Source: Pseudooctadecabacter jejudonensis (GTDB taxonomy: Bacteria > Pseudomonadota > Alphaproteobacteria > Rhodobacterales > Rhodobacteraceae). Taken from it: a stretch of 64,000 nucleotides of DNA. Positions 35,438 to 43,138 of the stretch are shown here, piece by piece (position 1 is the stretch's first letter; the number at the start of each line of letters is the position of its first letter). The notes beneath the pieces are model-generated. The model did no database searches. It had not been told where the DNA came from and saw nothing but the letters and a program-made list of their open reading frames with translations. Where the stretch lies: contig NZ_FWFT01000002.1 in the NCBI RefSeq assembly GCF_900172275.1, forward strand, positions 372,001 to 436,000, given 5' to 3'. A program made the translations under genes and the position numbers.

Positions 35438-36826
35438 ATGGCTACGGTATCCAAAAAACGAATTTGGGGCTGGATGTCCTTTGATTGGGCGTCACAACCT
35501 TTCTATACGCTGGGTCTGACCTTTGTGTTTGGCCCCTATTTCGCTGTTGTCGCAGCGGAGCACTTCATGGGCACCGGACTGGAAGAAGGGGCGGCCAAGG
35601 CGCAGGCGCAAAGCCTTTGGTCCGCAGGCCAGACCATTGCGGGGCTGTTCATCGCCTTCACCGCCCCCTTCCTTGGCGCGTTTGCGGACAATTCAGGGCG
35701 GAAAGTGCCGTGGATCGTCTTGTTTTCCATCATTTATGTCATCGCCACCACGTCGCTGTGGATGCTGGAACCAAGTGGGACCGCGCTGATCCTTGTGCTG
35801 GTGTTGTTTTACGTGGGCTTCATCGCGGCGGAATCCTCGCTGAATTTTGTGAACGCGATCCTGCCCAGCCTTGGCACCAAAGAAGAGGTCGGGCGGATCT
35901 CAGGGTCCGGTGCGGCGTTTGGATATTGGGGTGGGGTCGTGGCGTTGGCGATCATGCTGCTGTTGTTTGTGGAACAGGACAACGGCAAGACCATTTTCGT
36001 GAACCTTGATCCGATGTTCGGGCTTGATGCGGCTGAGAAAGAGGGCACGCGATTTGTCGGGCCGTTTATCGCCATCTGGTATGCGGTGTTCATGATCCCG
36101 TTTTTCCTTTTTGTGCGTGATGATCCCAAGGCCGGCGGCAAGACAACCAGCCTTGGCGCCGTGGCAGGTGATCTGTGGGGCACGTTGAAATCCGTGGCCC
36201 AGCGCAAAAGCCTTTTGAATTTCCTCGTCGGGTCGATGTTCTACCGCGACGCGCTGAATGCCCTGTATGCGTTTGGCGGTGTCTATGCGGCGCTGGTTCT
36301 GGATTGGTCCGTGACACAGATTGGCGTCTTCGGCGTGGTGGCCGCCATTGCAGCGGCAGTGACGACCTGGGCCGCAGGGTTGGCCGACAGACGGTTCGGG
36401 CCAAAGCCGGTGATCCGCGTGGCCGTGTGGTGTCTGATCATCGTGAGCCTGACGATTGTGTTTATGTCACGCGAACAGGTCTATTGGATCGCACTGCCTA
36501 TCGGGTCGACCCTGCCGGACACGATTTTCTACATCTGCGGGGCCGTGATCGGTGGCGCGGGTGGGGCCGTGTATTCGGCCAGCCGATCCATGATGGTGCG
36601 TCACACCCATCCTGACCGCCCCGCCGAGGCGTTTGGCCTGTTCGCACTGTCGGGCAAGGCGACTGCATTTTTGGCCCCTGCAGGGATCACGTTTTTCACA
36701 TGGATGACAGGCAACACGCAGCTTGGCTTTTTGCCGGTCATCTTTCTGTTCCTAATTGGTCTGGTCTTGTTATGGTGGGTCAAACCAGAGGGAGACGCAG
36801 ACGAATGGGCCGCACACGAAAGCTAA
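35438..36826 (+). CDS. MFS transporter, UMF1 / Atg22-like family
   Basis: A 462-residue transporter with about 12 membrane segments. The N-terminal WGWMSFDWASQPFYTLGLTFVFGPYFA is characteristic of the UMF1 (Atg22-like) family, as is GSGAAFGYWGGVVALAIMLLLF and the cytoplasmic loop with DDPKAGG. Substrate is unknown; yeast Atg22 exports amino acids from vacuoles. Start is preceded by GGGGAGCAGGG. The mepA gene starts 22 nt before its end. Confidence 0.88.
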   Translation: MATVSKKRIWGWMSFDWASQPFYTLGLTFVFGPYFAVVAAEHFMGTGLEEGAAKAQAQSLWSAGQTIAGLFIAFTAPFLGAFADNSGRKVPWIVLFSIIYVIATTSLWMLEPSGTALILVLVLFYVGFIAAESSLNFVNAILPSLGTKEEVGRISGSGAAFGYWGGVVALAIMLLLFVEQDNGKTIFVNLDPMFGLDAAEKEGTRFVGPFIAIWYAVFMIPFFLFVRDDPKAGGKTTSLGAVAGDLWGTLKSVAQRKSLLNFLVGSMFYRDALNALYAFGGVYAALVLDWSVTQIGVFGVVAAIAAAVTTWAAGLADRRFGPKPVIRVAVWCLIIVSLTIVFMSREQVYWIALPIGSTLPDTIFYICGAVIGGAGGAVYSASRSMMVRHTHPDRPAEAFGLFALSGKATAFLAPAGITFFTWMTGNTQLGFLPVIFLFLIGLVLLWWVKPEGDADEWAAHES

Positions 36827-37731
36827 CCGCACTTGCCGCAGCGATCCTGTTGGCCGCCTGTAATTCTGGGGCCGACCGCGATGCACGTCCCACAGCGCAG
36901 GCCACTGCCAATGCGGGCGACACGCGGGTGGCCAAAGATGTGTTTGGGTTCCTTCCGACGGCGTCCAACCAACGGTCCGAGGCCATTGGCGGATATGCCC
37001 GCGGCTGTCAGGCGGGCGCAGTCCAGTTGGCCGAAACCGGCCCGACTTGGCAAGCGATGCGGCTGAGCCGTAACCGGAATTGGGCACAGCCGGTCACCAT
37101 CGATTACGTTCAAGACCTTAGCCGGTTTGCTGCGACCCTGCCCGGGTGGGAGGGGATTTACGTCGGCGACATGAGCCAGCCACGTGGCGGGCCAATGCTG
37201 ACCGGTCACCGGTCCCATCAGTCGGGACTGGATGCGGATATCTGGATGTTGCCACCCGATCGGTTGAACCTGACGGAACAGGAACGTGAAAACCTGTCGT
37301 CCATTTCCATGCGCGCCCAACGCGGGGCCGCGACAAATGCGAATTGGACCGAAGAGCATATGCAATTGATGCGGGCGGCCGCGTCCGACCCCCGCACCGC
37401 ACGGATTTTCGTTTTTCCGGCGGCCAAGGTCGCGATGTGCGCCTGGGAAACCGGAAACCGCGATTGGCTAAACAAAATCCGCCCGTGGCACGGGCATCAC
37501 TACCATTTCCATGTGCGGTTGAATTGCCCCAGAGGGGATCGCAATTGCGAAGATCAGGCGCCTATTCCCGCCGGTGACGGCTGCGCGGATGCTGACCGCT
37601 GGGTGCGCGATATTTTGAACCCGCCCCCACCACCGCCAACCGATCCGAATGCGCCGCCCGCGCCGCGTCGCGGCCCCACGACGATGGCACAGCTGCCCGC
37701 CCAATGTCTGGACGTCGCGGCAAGCCAGTAA
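36805..37731 (+). CDS. mepA: Penicillin-insensitive murein endopeptidase
   Basis: A 308-residue LAS-type metallopeptidase that cuts D-alanyl-meso-diaminopimelyl cross-links in peptidoglycan. The N-terminus is a lipoprotein signal with lipobox LAAC (Cys19). Metal-binding segments GHRSHQSGLDADIWM and HGHHYHFHVRLNCP are conserved. A proline-rich tail (PPPPPPTDPNAPPAPRRG) precedes the C-terminus. Its start overlaps the transporter gene by 22 nt, suggesting co-transcription. A GC-rich hairpin follows. Confidence 0.94.
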   Translation: MGRTRKLTALAAAILLAACNSGADRDARPTAQATANAGDTRVAKDVFGFLPTASNQRSEAIGGYARGCQAGAVQLAETGPTWQAMRLSRNRNWAQPVTIDYVQDLSRFAATLPGWEGIYVGDMSQPRGGPMLTGHRSHQSGLDADIWMLPPDRLNLTEQERENLSSISMRAQRGAATNANWTEEHMQLMRAAASDPRTARIFVFPAAKVAMCAWETGNRDWLNKIRPWHGHHYHFHVRLNCPRGDRNCEDQAPIPAGDGCADADRWVRDILNPPPPPPTDPNAPPAPRRGPTTMAQLPAQCLDVAASQ

Positions 37732-37748
37732 CCGTTTGACAAGCATGG

Positions 37749-37771
37749 CGCCGCCCCGATAGGAGGCGGCG
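37749..37771 (+). terminator. Possible terminator hairpin behind mepA
   Basis: CGCCGCC and GGCGGCG form a 7-bp perfect stem with a 9-nt loop, 17 nt behind the mepA stop. Only a weak pyrimidine tail (TCCTTC) follows, so termination may be incomplete or factor-dependent. Confidence 0.4.
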
Positions 37772-37826
37772 TCCTTCATGGTGAAGGGCCAAGTGTCCGA
37801 CTACCTTGTCAAAACGGATTGATAAA

Positions 37827-38477
37827 ATGACCCGTATTCTTCCTGGCGTGATCGCCATGGCCACTGTCGTTGTGGCGTCCAACATTCTTGTGCAGTTCTT
37901 TGTCGGCGACTGGCTGACCTGGGGTGCTTTCACCTATCCTATCGCTTTCCTGGTGACAGACGTCATGAACCGCGTCTATGGCGCATCCGCAGCCCGTCGC
38001 GTTGTGTTCGTGGGCTTTGCCGTAGGCGTTATTTGTTCCCTGATCGGCAGTCAGGTTGAGATCAACCTTGGAACAGCCGACGATCCCTTTATGGCGCCTG
38101 CAGTGACCCTGCGCGTCGCGATTGGGTCTGGCATCGCCTTCCTGACGGCACAGCTCTTGGATATTGCGATATTCTCGCGCTTGCGTGCAGGCACATGGTG
38201 GCGCGCACCGCTGGTGTCGAGCGTGATCGGCTCAGCCGTAGACACGGCCCTCTTCTTCTCTATTGCGTTCTCTGCGGGGGCTGTCGCCGTTCTGGGTGCG
38301 GACCATAACACCGACTTCTTTAATGAAGTTGTGGCCACCCCGTTCGGCTTTGACGCAACGCGCTGGGTCGGGACGGCGGTCGTCGACTGGGGTGTGAAAA
38401 TTGCAATCGCTTTGATCGCCTTGATCCCGTTCCGCCTGATTGTTGGGCGGATCCAACAAAACGCCCAGATGTCGTAA
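37827..38477 (+). CDS. yhhQ: Queuosine precursor transporter
   Basis: A 216-residue membrane protein of the vitamin-uptake-like ECF/VUT family (YhhQ), which imports preQ0/preQ1 for queuosine modification of tRNA. Typical segments are VVVASNILVQFFVGDWLTWGAFTYPIAFLVTDVMNRVYG, and later WWRAPLVSSVIGSAVDTALFFSIAF. Six hydrophobic segments can be drawn. The ATG at 37827 is preferred; a TTG at 37806 would add 7 residues. No ribosome binding site is obvious for either. Confidence 0.9.
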   Translation: MTRILPGVIAMATVVVASNILVQFFVGDWLTWGAFTYPIAFLVTDVMNRVYGASAARRVVFVGFAVGVICSLIGSQVEINLGTADDPFMAPAVTLRVAIGSGIAFLTAQLLDIAIFSRLRAGTWWRAPLVSSVIGSAVDTALFFSIAFSAGAVAVLGADHNTDFFNEVVATPFGFDATRWVGTAVVDWGVKIAIALIALIPFRLIVGRIQQNAQMS

Positions 38478-38532
38478 ATTTGTTTTGGTGATCCCCAGAA
38501 GTTGTGGTTTCCTACCCTTAGGCGAAACAACG

Positions 38533-38546
38533 AAAGGAGGTGATCC
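38533..38546 (+). promoter_or_regulatory. Perfect 14-nt complement of the 16S rRNA 3' end
   Basis: AAAGGAGGTGATCC is the exact reverse complement of the conserved 16S rRNA tail GGATCACCTCCTTT. Normal ribosome binding sites in this window match 4-6 nt. It lies just before a GTG-started 18-codon ORF. The later CACCTCC at 38667-38673 can pair with its GGAGGTG core. Confidence 0.85.
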
Positions 38547-38547
38547 A

Positions 38548-38604
38548 GTGTCGAGAAAGCATTTGGAGAGAGGTGTCGGGACAACTGTGGAGGGACGTGT
38601 CTAG
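38548..38604 (+). CDS. 18-codon leader ORF upstream of arfB
   Basis: GTG at 38548, TAG at 38602-38604. The product would be VSRKHLERGVGTTVEGRV (first residue Met in practice). The spacing from GGAGG to GTG is 7 nt, ideal for initiation. No known leader-peptide bias, such as runs of one amino acid, is evident; four glycines/arginines occur near the end. It may be a leader peptide controlling the downstream terminator or a small protein of its own. Support comes only from the ribosome binding site and position. Confidence 0.45.
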   Translation: MSRKHLERGVGTTVEGRV

Positions 38605-38630
38605 GGCAGCCCTTGGGCATGTAGCTTTGC

Positions 38631-38673
38631 AGGTGGCGCGCGTGAAACGCCGGTCCTAACCGACCCCACCTCC
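38631..38673 (+). ncRNA. Alternative-pairing hairpin in the arfB leader
   Basis: AGGTGG (38631-38636) can pair with CCACCT (38666-38671), enclosing smaller stems such as GGTC/GACC. The same CACCTCC can instead pair with GGAGGTG at the leader ribosome binding site (38536-38542). The two pairings exclude each other. The sequence CACCTCC also copies the anti-Shine-Dalgarno of 16S rRNA. Structure is inferred by eye. Confidence 0.5.
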
Positions 38674-38684
38674 GTAACTTTCGG

Positions 38685-38719
38685 AAGGCCGTCCCCTCGC
38701 CGGGGCGGCCTTCTTCTTT
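38685..38719 (+). terminator. Strong intrinsic terminator upstream of arfB
   Basis: AAGGCCG and CGGCCTT form a 7-bp stem continued by CCCC/GGGG, loop about TCGCC, followed by TTCTTCTTT. It is 107 nt upstream of the arfB start and 208 nt behind yhhQ. It ends either the yhhQ transcript or an independent leader/small RNA. Confidence 0.85.
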
Positions 38720-38730
38720 GGGGATTTGGG

Positions 38731-38774
38731 GCGTATGGTTTGCGTATGGCTCGCGTATGGCTGGCGTATGGCAG
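38731..38774 (+). repeat. Four tandem 11-bp repeats upstream of arfB
   Basis: The unit GCGTATGGNNN (variants GCGTATGGTTT, GCGTATGGCTC, GCGTATGGCTG, GCGTATGGCAG) is repeated four times without gaps. An 11-bp period places copies on roughly the same DNA face. It lies between the terminator and arfB, about 50 nt before the arfB start. Confidence 0.85.
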
Positions 38775-38825
38775 CTTGGCCAGCCGCGGGGTTGAGGAAT
38801 TGAGAACCAAAGAAGGACGGGCGCG

Positions 38826-39245
38826 ATGCCACTGCGGGTGATGGACGGGGTCCAGATCGAGGACTGGGAGGTGACGGAGCAGTTCGTGCGGTCGTCCGGT
38901 CCGGGCGGGCAGAACGTCAACAAAGTGTCCACAGCGGTGGAGCTGCGGTTCGAGGCGGAACGGTCACCGGCGCTGACGGGGTATGCGAAGGCGCGGCTGA
39001 AGCGGCTGGCGGGCCGCCGCTGGACGTCCGATGGCGCGGTGGTGCTGTTCGTGCAGGAGACGCGGTCACAAGCGCGGAACAGGGAGATCGCGCGGGAGAG
39101 GTTGGTGGAATTGGTCCGCAAAGCATTCGAGCGCCCCAAACGGCGGGTCCCGACCCGGGTCAGCGCGAACCAGAAGCGCAAGCGGGTGGAGGCGAAGAAG
39201 AAGCGGGGGGAGGTTAAGGCGTTGCGCAAGGGGCCGGAGGTTTGA
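38826..39245 (+). CDS. arfB: Ribosome rescue peptidyl-tRNA hydrolase ArfB
   Basis: A 139-residue release-factor-like protein (ArfB/YaeJ) that frees ribosomes stalled on mRNAs without a stop codon by hydrolysing the peptidyl-tRNA. The catalytic GGQ is at residues 27-29 in SSGPGGQNVNKVSTAVELRF. The C-terminal tail is strongly basic (RKRVEAKKKRGEVKALRKG), as needed to enter the empty mRNA channel. Length agrees with the family. The region upstream holds an unusual leader and terminator, so attenuation control is possible. Confidence 0.94.
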   Translation: MPLRVMDGVQIEDWEVTEQFVRSSGPGGQNVNKVSTAVELRFEAERSPALTGYAKARLKRLAGRRWTSDGAVVLFVQETRSQARNREIARERLVELVRKAFERPKRRVPTRVSANQKRKRVEAKKKRGEVKALRKGPEV

Positions 39246-39340
39246 GTAAAATATTTGGATGTTGTTAGAAACGCATGCCTGTTGTCGCGCCTCGCCAAGT
39301 CAAATAAGCTGAAGATAGTTGGTAGTTTGGAGTGGTCGTT

Positions 39341-39976
39341 ATGGGAAGTTTCTTTTCAACACTTTTTCTGGGGTTAATTGCGGCGGTCATTGGCGCAACT
39401 ATTCAGCAACGCACTTGGCGGCACAGAAGTTTAGAAGATCTCGAAGAAAAGGAGAGGGCTGAAGCGAAGGAAACAATCAAGATTGTCTCAGAAGCTCTTG
39501 ATCGTCGCCTTGAAGCACAGAGGAAATTTACTCATAAGGTTCTGTCCGGATCAGCGGTCGACCTAGATAGAGATGAATTCCGACAAGCCACTACGGCTTG
39601 GATGGGTGGTTACTCAAGCAATCTGTCACGTATCTATCACAGCTTTGGTCGCTCAACAGTTCTAAATTTTGAACACCGCATTCAATCTGGCCTCCAGTAT
39701 GCAAGTGCTGTTTTGAGTCTTTCGAAAAAACCTGGGCTAGAACACTTGTGCACTCGCGACCGTGAATTATTCTACAATTCAGAGAAGCGCCTTAGCCTAA
39801 TTCAGCATGACATTCACAAGTTCCTCAATGAGTTGGACGATAGAGTTTCAAACGGCGAAATAGGTCGGACCCAATCCATAAACAATTTGTCTGGAGACGA
39901 TCTTGAAATGGTAAGCCGGCTCTATCTGGTCCGCAGACTGCTTGGCGTCGAAGGCAGAATCTCTAGAGCGTATTGA
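39341..39976 (+). CDS. Membrane-anchored protein of unknown function (AT-rich insert)
   Basis: A 211-residue protein. Residues 4-22 form one hydrophobic segment (FFSTLFLGLIAAVIGATI), followed by a charged, probably coiled-coil region (about 28-62, EDLEEKERAEAKETIKIVSEALDRR segments) and a helical body. No catalytic motif is seen. The ATG at 39341 has GGAG 8 nt upstream. Base composition is clearly more AT-rich than the flanking genes, as is codon use (many TTA, AGA, AAA), a sign of acquisition by transfer. It overlaps the convergent next gene by 55 nt. Confidence 0.65.
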   Translation: MGSFFSTLFLGLIAAVIGATIQQRTWRHRSLEDLEEKERAEAKETIKIVSEALDRRLEAQRKFTHKVLSGSAVDLDRDEFRQATTAWMGGYSSNLSRIYHSFGRSTVLNFEHRIQSGLQYASAVLSLSKKPGLEHLCTRDRELFYNSEKRLSLIQHDIHKFLNELDDRVSNGEIGRTQSINNLSGDDLEMVSRLYLVRRLLGVEGRISRAY

Positions 39977-40656
39977 TATCGCGAGTTTACAGCACGCGCC
40001 CACTTGAGACCCTGTAACTCACCTATCCGAATGATAATCTCAGGAGTGATGACTCGAATCTTTTTTTCTAGCTCAATCGCTTCAAATACGCTTTTTGGAA
40101 GGGGCCTTGCCAATAAAGACGCGATGAAGCAAGCCTCATGGGACGATAAGGACAAGGCAGGCTTAGAGAAAATGAAACTTGAGGCCATTTCGCAACCTTC
40201 CAAGCGATAGCCAAAGTAACTGTCATGAATATATGCGTAGAATATCTGGGACTTGCTACGGTGAGCATTGAGGAGAAACGCTAATAGTGCTTCTCTGACT
40301 TTCCGGCGAATAGTTCGCTCGTAACGCCCGGTTGCAATTCGTACCAACTGTTGGTCGATTGTGCTTATTGCGCCTAGCCGTTTCCAAGAAATTATTCGTT
40401 TAAGAATTCGCAGTGGCGCCCGAAATTCGAAACCTCTATGAGCAAAGAACCCACGATCCTCAAGCATCAAAATAGCTTTCTGCACCTCACTGAGGACATC
40501 TGATGTGATGCGATGACTATGGCCGAAATAAATTCGGTCTAAAACCTTCTCATCAATTGCGAAAATGACCTTTTCAAGGTCTCGATTCAGCGAAGCAAGC
40601 TGGCGTTTCAGACTAAAATTTTGACGAACTACATTTTGGTTGCCATTCAATCTCAT
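39922..40656 (-). CDS. Orphan GT51-like peptidoglycan glycosyltransferase domain protein
   Basis: A 244-residue protein matching glycosyltransferase family 51 by motif order. It has LEDRGFFAHRGFEF (catalytic-type Glu66 in the ED-x-x-F-x-x-H-x-G block), AISTIDQQLVR at 96-106 (family form STITQQL), RRKVREALLAFLLN at 117-130 with Glu122, IFYAYIHDSYFG, EGCEMASSFIFSK and LSSHEACFIASLLARPLPKS. There is no transpeptidase domain and, unlike known GT51 enzymes, no N-terminal membrane segment or signal peptide. Composition is AT-rich, unlike its neighbours. It may be a soluble or degenerate relative. Recognised from motifs only. Confidence 0.72.
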   Translation of the reverse strand: MRLNGNQNVVRQNFSLKRQLASLNRDLEKVIFAIDEKVLDRIYFGHSHRITSDVLSEVQKAILMLEDRGFFAHRGFEFRAPLRILKRIISWKRLGAISTIDQQLVRIATGRYERTIRRKVREALLAFLLNAHRSKSQIFYAYIHDSYFGYRLEGCEMASSFIFSKPALSLSSHEACFIASLLARPLPKSVFEAIELEKKIRVITPEIIIRIGELQGLKWARAVNSRYQYALEILPSTPSSLRTR

Positions 40657-40721
40657 ACTTCAGAGGCCACCTTCACACTATCGATCAAACATTATCGCAA
40701 CCTTAGAGAGCAGAAAGAAGA

Positions 40722-42014
40722 CTAAACCACAACCTCCACCCGTTCCTGCTCACCCACCCCAAACACGCGCTTATACCGTTCAACCTCAGCCTCTGGCCCC
40801 ATCGCCTTATTCGGGTTGTCGCTCAGTTTCACGGTCGGCTTCCCGTTTGCCTCCACGGCTTTGCAGACGAGTGAGAAGGGGGCGAGGCGGTTGTCGGGGG
40901 TGAGGCCTTTGAAGTCGTTCGTCAGCATCGTGCCCCAGCCGAAGCTAGCCTTCACGCGGCCTTTGAATTGCTCATGCAGGGCCACGATCTTGTCGGCGTC
41001 GAGGCCGTCGGAGAAGATCACCAGTTTTTCGCGGGGGTCTTCTCCGCGGGATTTCCACCAGTTGATGGCGGTTTCGGCGCCGGTTGCGGGGTCTCCGCTA
41101 TCCACTCTGATCCCCGTCCAGCCCGCCAGCCAGTCTGGGGCGTTTTCGAGGAAACCTCGCGTGCCGTAGGTGTCGGGCAGGATGATGCGCAGGTTGCCGT
41201 CGTGTTCGTCGTGCCAGTCGGACAGCACGTCATAGGGGGCGCGGGCGAGGGCTGCGTCGTCCTCGGCCAAGGCGGAATAGACCATGGGGAGTTCGTGGGC
41301 GTTGGTGCCGATGGCCTCAAGATCGCGGTTTTTGGCGATGAGGCAGTTGGAGGTGCCGGGGAAGGCGTCGCCCAAGCCTTCTTGCATGGCCTGCACGCAC
41401 CAGTCCTGCCAGAGGAAGGAGTGCCGGCGGCGGGTGCCGAAATCAGCGACACGCAGCCCTTCAAGCGGTTGAAGTTTCTCGATCTTTTCCCACAATTTCG
41501 TCATCGCGCGGGCGTAGAGGACTTGCAGTTCGAACCGGCCCATGGTGCCCAACACCGCACGGCCGCGCAGTTCCATGAGGATGGAGAGGGCGGGAATTTC
41601 CCACAGCATAACCTCGGGCCAGCTGCCTTCGAACGTCAGTTCATATTGGCCGTCCCGTTTTTCGAGGTGGTAATCCGGCAGGCGGAGGTTTTCGAACCAA
41701 TCCATGAATTCGGAGCTGAACATCTGGCGCTTGCCGTAAAAGGTGTTGCCGCGCATCCACGTGCTTTCGCCACGGGATAGAGAGAGGGAGCGGACGTGAT
41801 CGAGTTGTTCGCGCAGCTCCCCCTCGTCCACCAGATCGGCGAGGCGCACGGATTTGGTGCGGTTGATCAGCGAGAAGGTGACCTGGGTGTCGGGTTTGTT
41901 GCGAAACACCGACTGGCACATCAGCAGTTTATAGAAATCTGTATCGATGAGGGAGCGGACGATCGGGTCGATCTTCCAGCGGTGATTCCAGACACGGGTT
42001 GCGATGTCGACCAT
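40722..42014 (-). CDS. pncB: Nicotinate phosphoribosyltransferase
   Basis: A 430-residue enzyme making nicotinate mononucleotide from nicotinate and PRPP in NAD salvage. Recognised segments are [16 protein letters not shown] near the N-terminus, [15 protein letters not shown] and [25 protein letters not shown], where the His of the last segment lies in the regulatory phosphohistidine region of PncB, and [16 protein letters not shown]. pncA, the preceding salvage step, lies 1.5 kb away. Divergent from the epimerase gene. Confidence 0.96.
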   Translation of the reverse strand: MVDIATRVWNHRWKIDPIVRSLIDTDFYKLLMCQSVFRNKPDTQVTFSLINRTKSVRLADLVDEGELREQLDHVRSLSLSRGESTWMRGNTFYGKRQMFSSEFMDWFENLRLPDYHLEKRDGQYELTFEGSWPEVMLWEIPALSILMELRGRAVLGTMGRFELQVLYARAMTKLWEKIEKLQPLEGLRVADFGTRRRHSFLWQDWCVQAMQEGLGDAFPGTSNCLIAKNRDLEAIGTNAHELPMVYSALAEDDAALARAPYDVLSDWHDEHDGNLRIILPDTYGTRGFLENAPDWLAGWTGIRVDSGDPATGAETAINWWKSRGEDPREKLVIFSDGLDADKIVALHEQFKGRVKASFGWGTMLTNDFKGLTPDNRLAPFSLVCKAVEANGKPTVKLSDNPNKAMGPEAEVERYKRVFGVGEQERVEVVV

Positions 42015-42068
42015 GATAGAGTTCCCTTGCGGCTGACGGTGTTAGATCAAACGAAGGACGCGGTTGCA

Positions 42069-43124
42069 ATGAAGATGACACGGATGATCACGGCGGTCGA
42101 AGCCCATGCAGAGGGCGAAGGCGGACGTGTGATTACAGGTGGGATGCCTGTGCTGAAGGGCAATTCCGTGTTTGAAAAGATGCGCTATCTGGAGGCGCAC
42201 CACGATGACATCCGGCTGTTGATGCTGCGTGAACCCCGCGGCAATCCGGCGCTGTGTTGCAATGCGATTGTGCCGCCCTGTGACCCTTCGGCAGATGCGG
42301 GGTTCATTGTGATGGAGCAGACGGAATACGCGCCGATGTCAGGATCGAACGCTATTTGTGTGACGACGGTTTTGTTGGAAACCGGCATTGTCCCCATGGT
42401 CGAACCTGTGACCACCTTGCGGCTAGAGGCCCCCGCAGGCGTGATTGAGGTGCGTGCGACTTGCAAAGATGGCAAAGTTGAACGTGTCGCGTTCGAAAAT
42501 GTCCCGGCATTTGTCGCACATCTGGATGTGCCATTGGATGTGGCCGGATTTGGCACGATCACGGCCAGCATTGCATGGGGTGGCATGTGGTTCGTGATTG
42601 CAGATGCGTCGGAGTTTGGCATTGATCCGGTTGCGGAAAATGGCGCAGCCAGCGTGCGGGCGATTGAAGCGATGCGGCACGCTGCTGCCGAACAATATCC
42701 GGTGCGACATCCCGACAACCCAGACCTGACCGGGCCTACGATCGGACAAATCATTGCGCCGCCTATTGATCCCGCCACCCATGGACGCGGAGCGATTTCG
42801 GTGTCGTCCGGCCCATTTGACCCTTTGCGGCCAGACGCGTTGACCGGCGCATTGGACAGATCCCCCTGCGGCACTGGCACATGCGCAAAGATGGCTGTCC
42901 TGCACGCCAAAGGAGAGTTGGGGGTGGGCGAGGATTACATCAACGCCTCACCCATCGGGACAAAGTTCACGGGCCGGATCGAGCGCATCACACAGGTCGG
43001 CGATTACGACGCGATTGTGCCCAGCCTGTCAGGGCGCGGCTGGATTTCGGGCGTTGCGCAATGGATGTTGGACCCAAGTGACCCCTTCCCCGAAGGTTTC
43101 ACCATCGGGGACATTTGGGGCTAA
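42069..43124 (+). CDS. Proline racemase superfamily enzyme (hydroxyproline epimerase/dehydratase type)
   Basis: A 351-residue member of the proline racemase fold. The first acid/base site reads MSGSNAIC (Ser91 where racemases have Cys), the second DRSPCGTGTCA keeps Cys267. Conserved surrounding segments include EGEGGRVITGGMP, EPRGNPALCCNAIVPP and HGRGAISVSSGPFDP. A Ser/Cys pair has been associated, as I recall, with trans-3-hydroxyproline dehydratases and bifunctional enzymes rather than pure proline racemases, so the reaction stays open. The start at 42069 (MKMTRM) is one of two close ATGs. Confidence 0.85.
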   Translation: MKMTRMITAVEAHAEGEGGRVITGGMPVLKGNSVFEKMRYLEAHHDDIRLLMLREPRGNPALCCNAIVPPCDPSADAGFIVMEQTEYAPMSGSNAICVTTVLLETGIVPMVEPVTTLRLEAPAGVIEVRATCKDGKVERVAFENVPAFVAHLDVPLDVAGFGTITASIAWGGMWFVIADASEFGIDPVAENGAASVRAIEAMRHAAAEQYPVRHPDNPDLTGPTIGQIIAPPIDPATHGRGAISVSSGPFDPLRPDALTGALDRSPCGTGTCAKMAVLHAKGELGVGEDYINASPIGTKFTGRIERITQVGDYDAIVPSLSGRGWISGVAQWMLDPSDPFPEGFTIGDIWG

Positions 43125-43138
43125 CCCAGGACAACAGG

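Larger units (their letters stand above)
38478..38825 (+). other. Non-coding interval with leader RNA and tandem repeats
   Basis: This 348-nt interval between yhhQ and arfB contains, in order: an 18-codon ORF with an exceptional ribosome binding site (38533-38604), a branched hairpin region (38629-38673), a strong intrinsic terminator (38685-38719), four 11-bp tandem repeats (38731-38774), and the arfB ribosome binding region. The pieces are described separately. The whole looks like an attenuator or small-RNA gene rather than a spacer. Confidence 0.65.

Noticed and set aside
38533-38546. Possible 16S rRNA gene fragment
   Set aside because: Only 14 nt match, in the complementary sense, and nothing upstream resembles 16S rRNA; the position before a GTG fits a ribosome binding site.
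38051-39298. A 415-codon minus-strand frame spanning yhhQ, the leader and arfB
   Set aside because: It crosses the strong terminator and lies antisense to two well-supported genes; composition is not protein-like.
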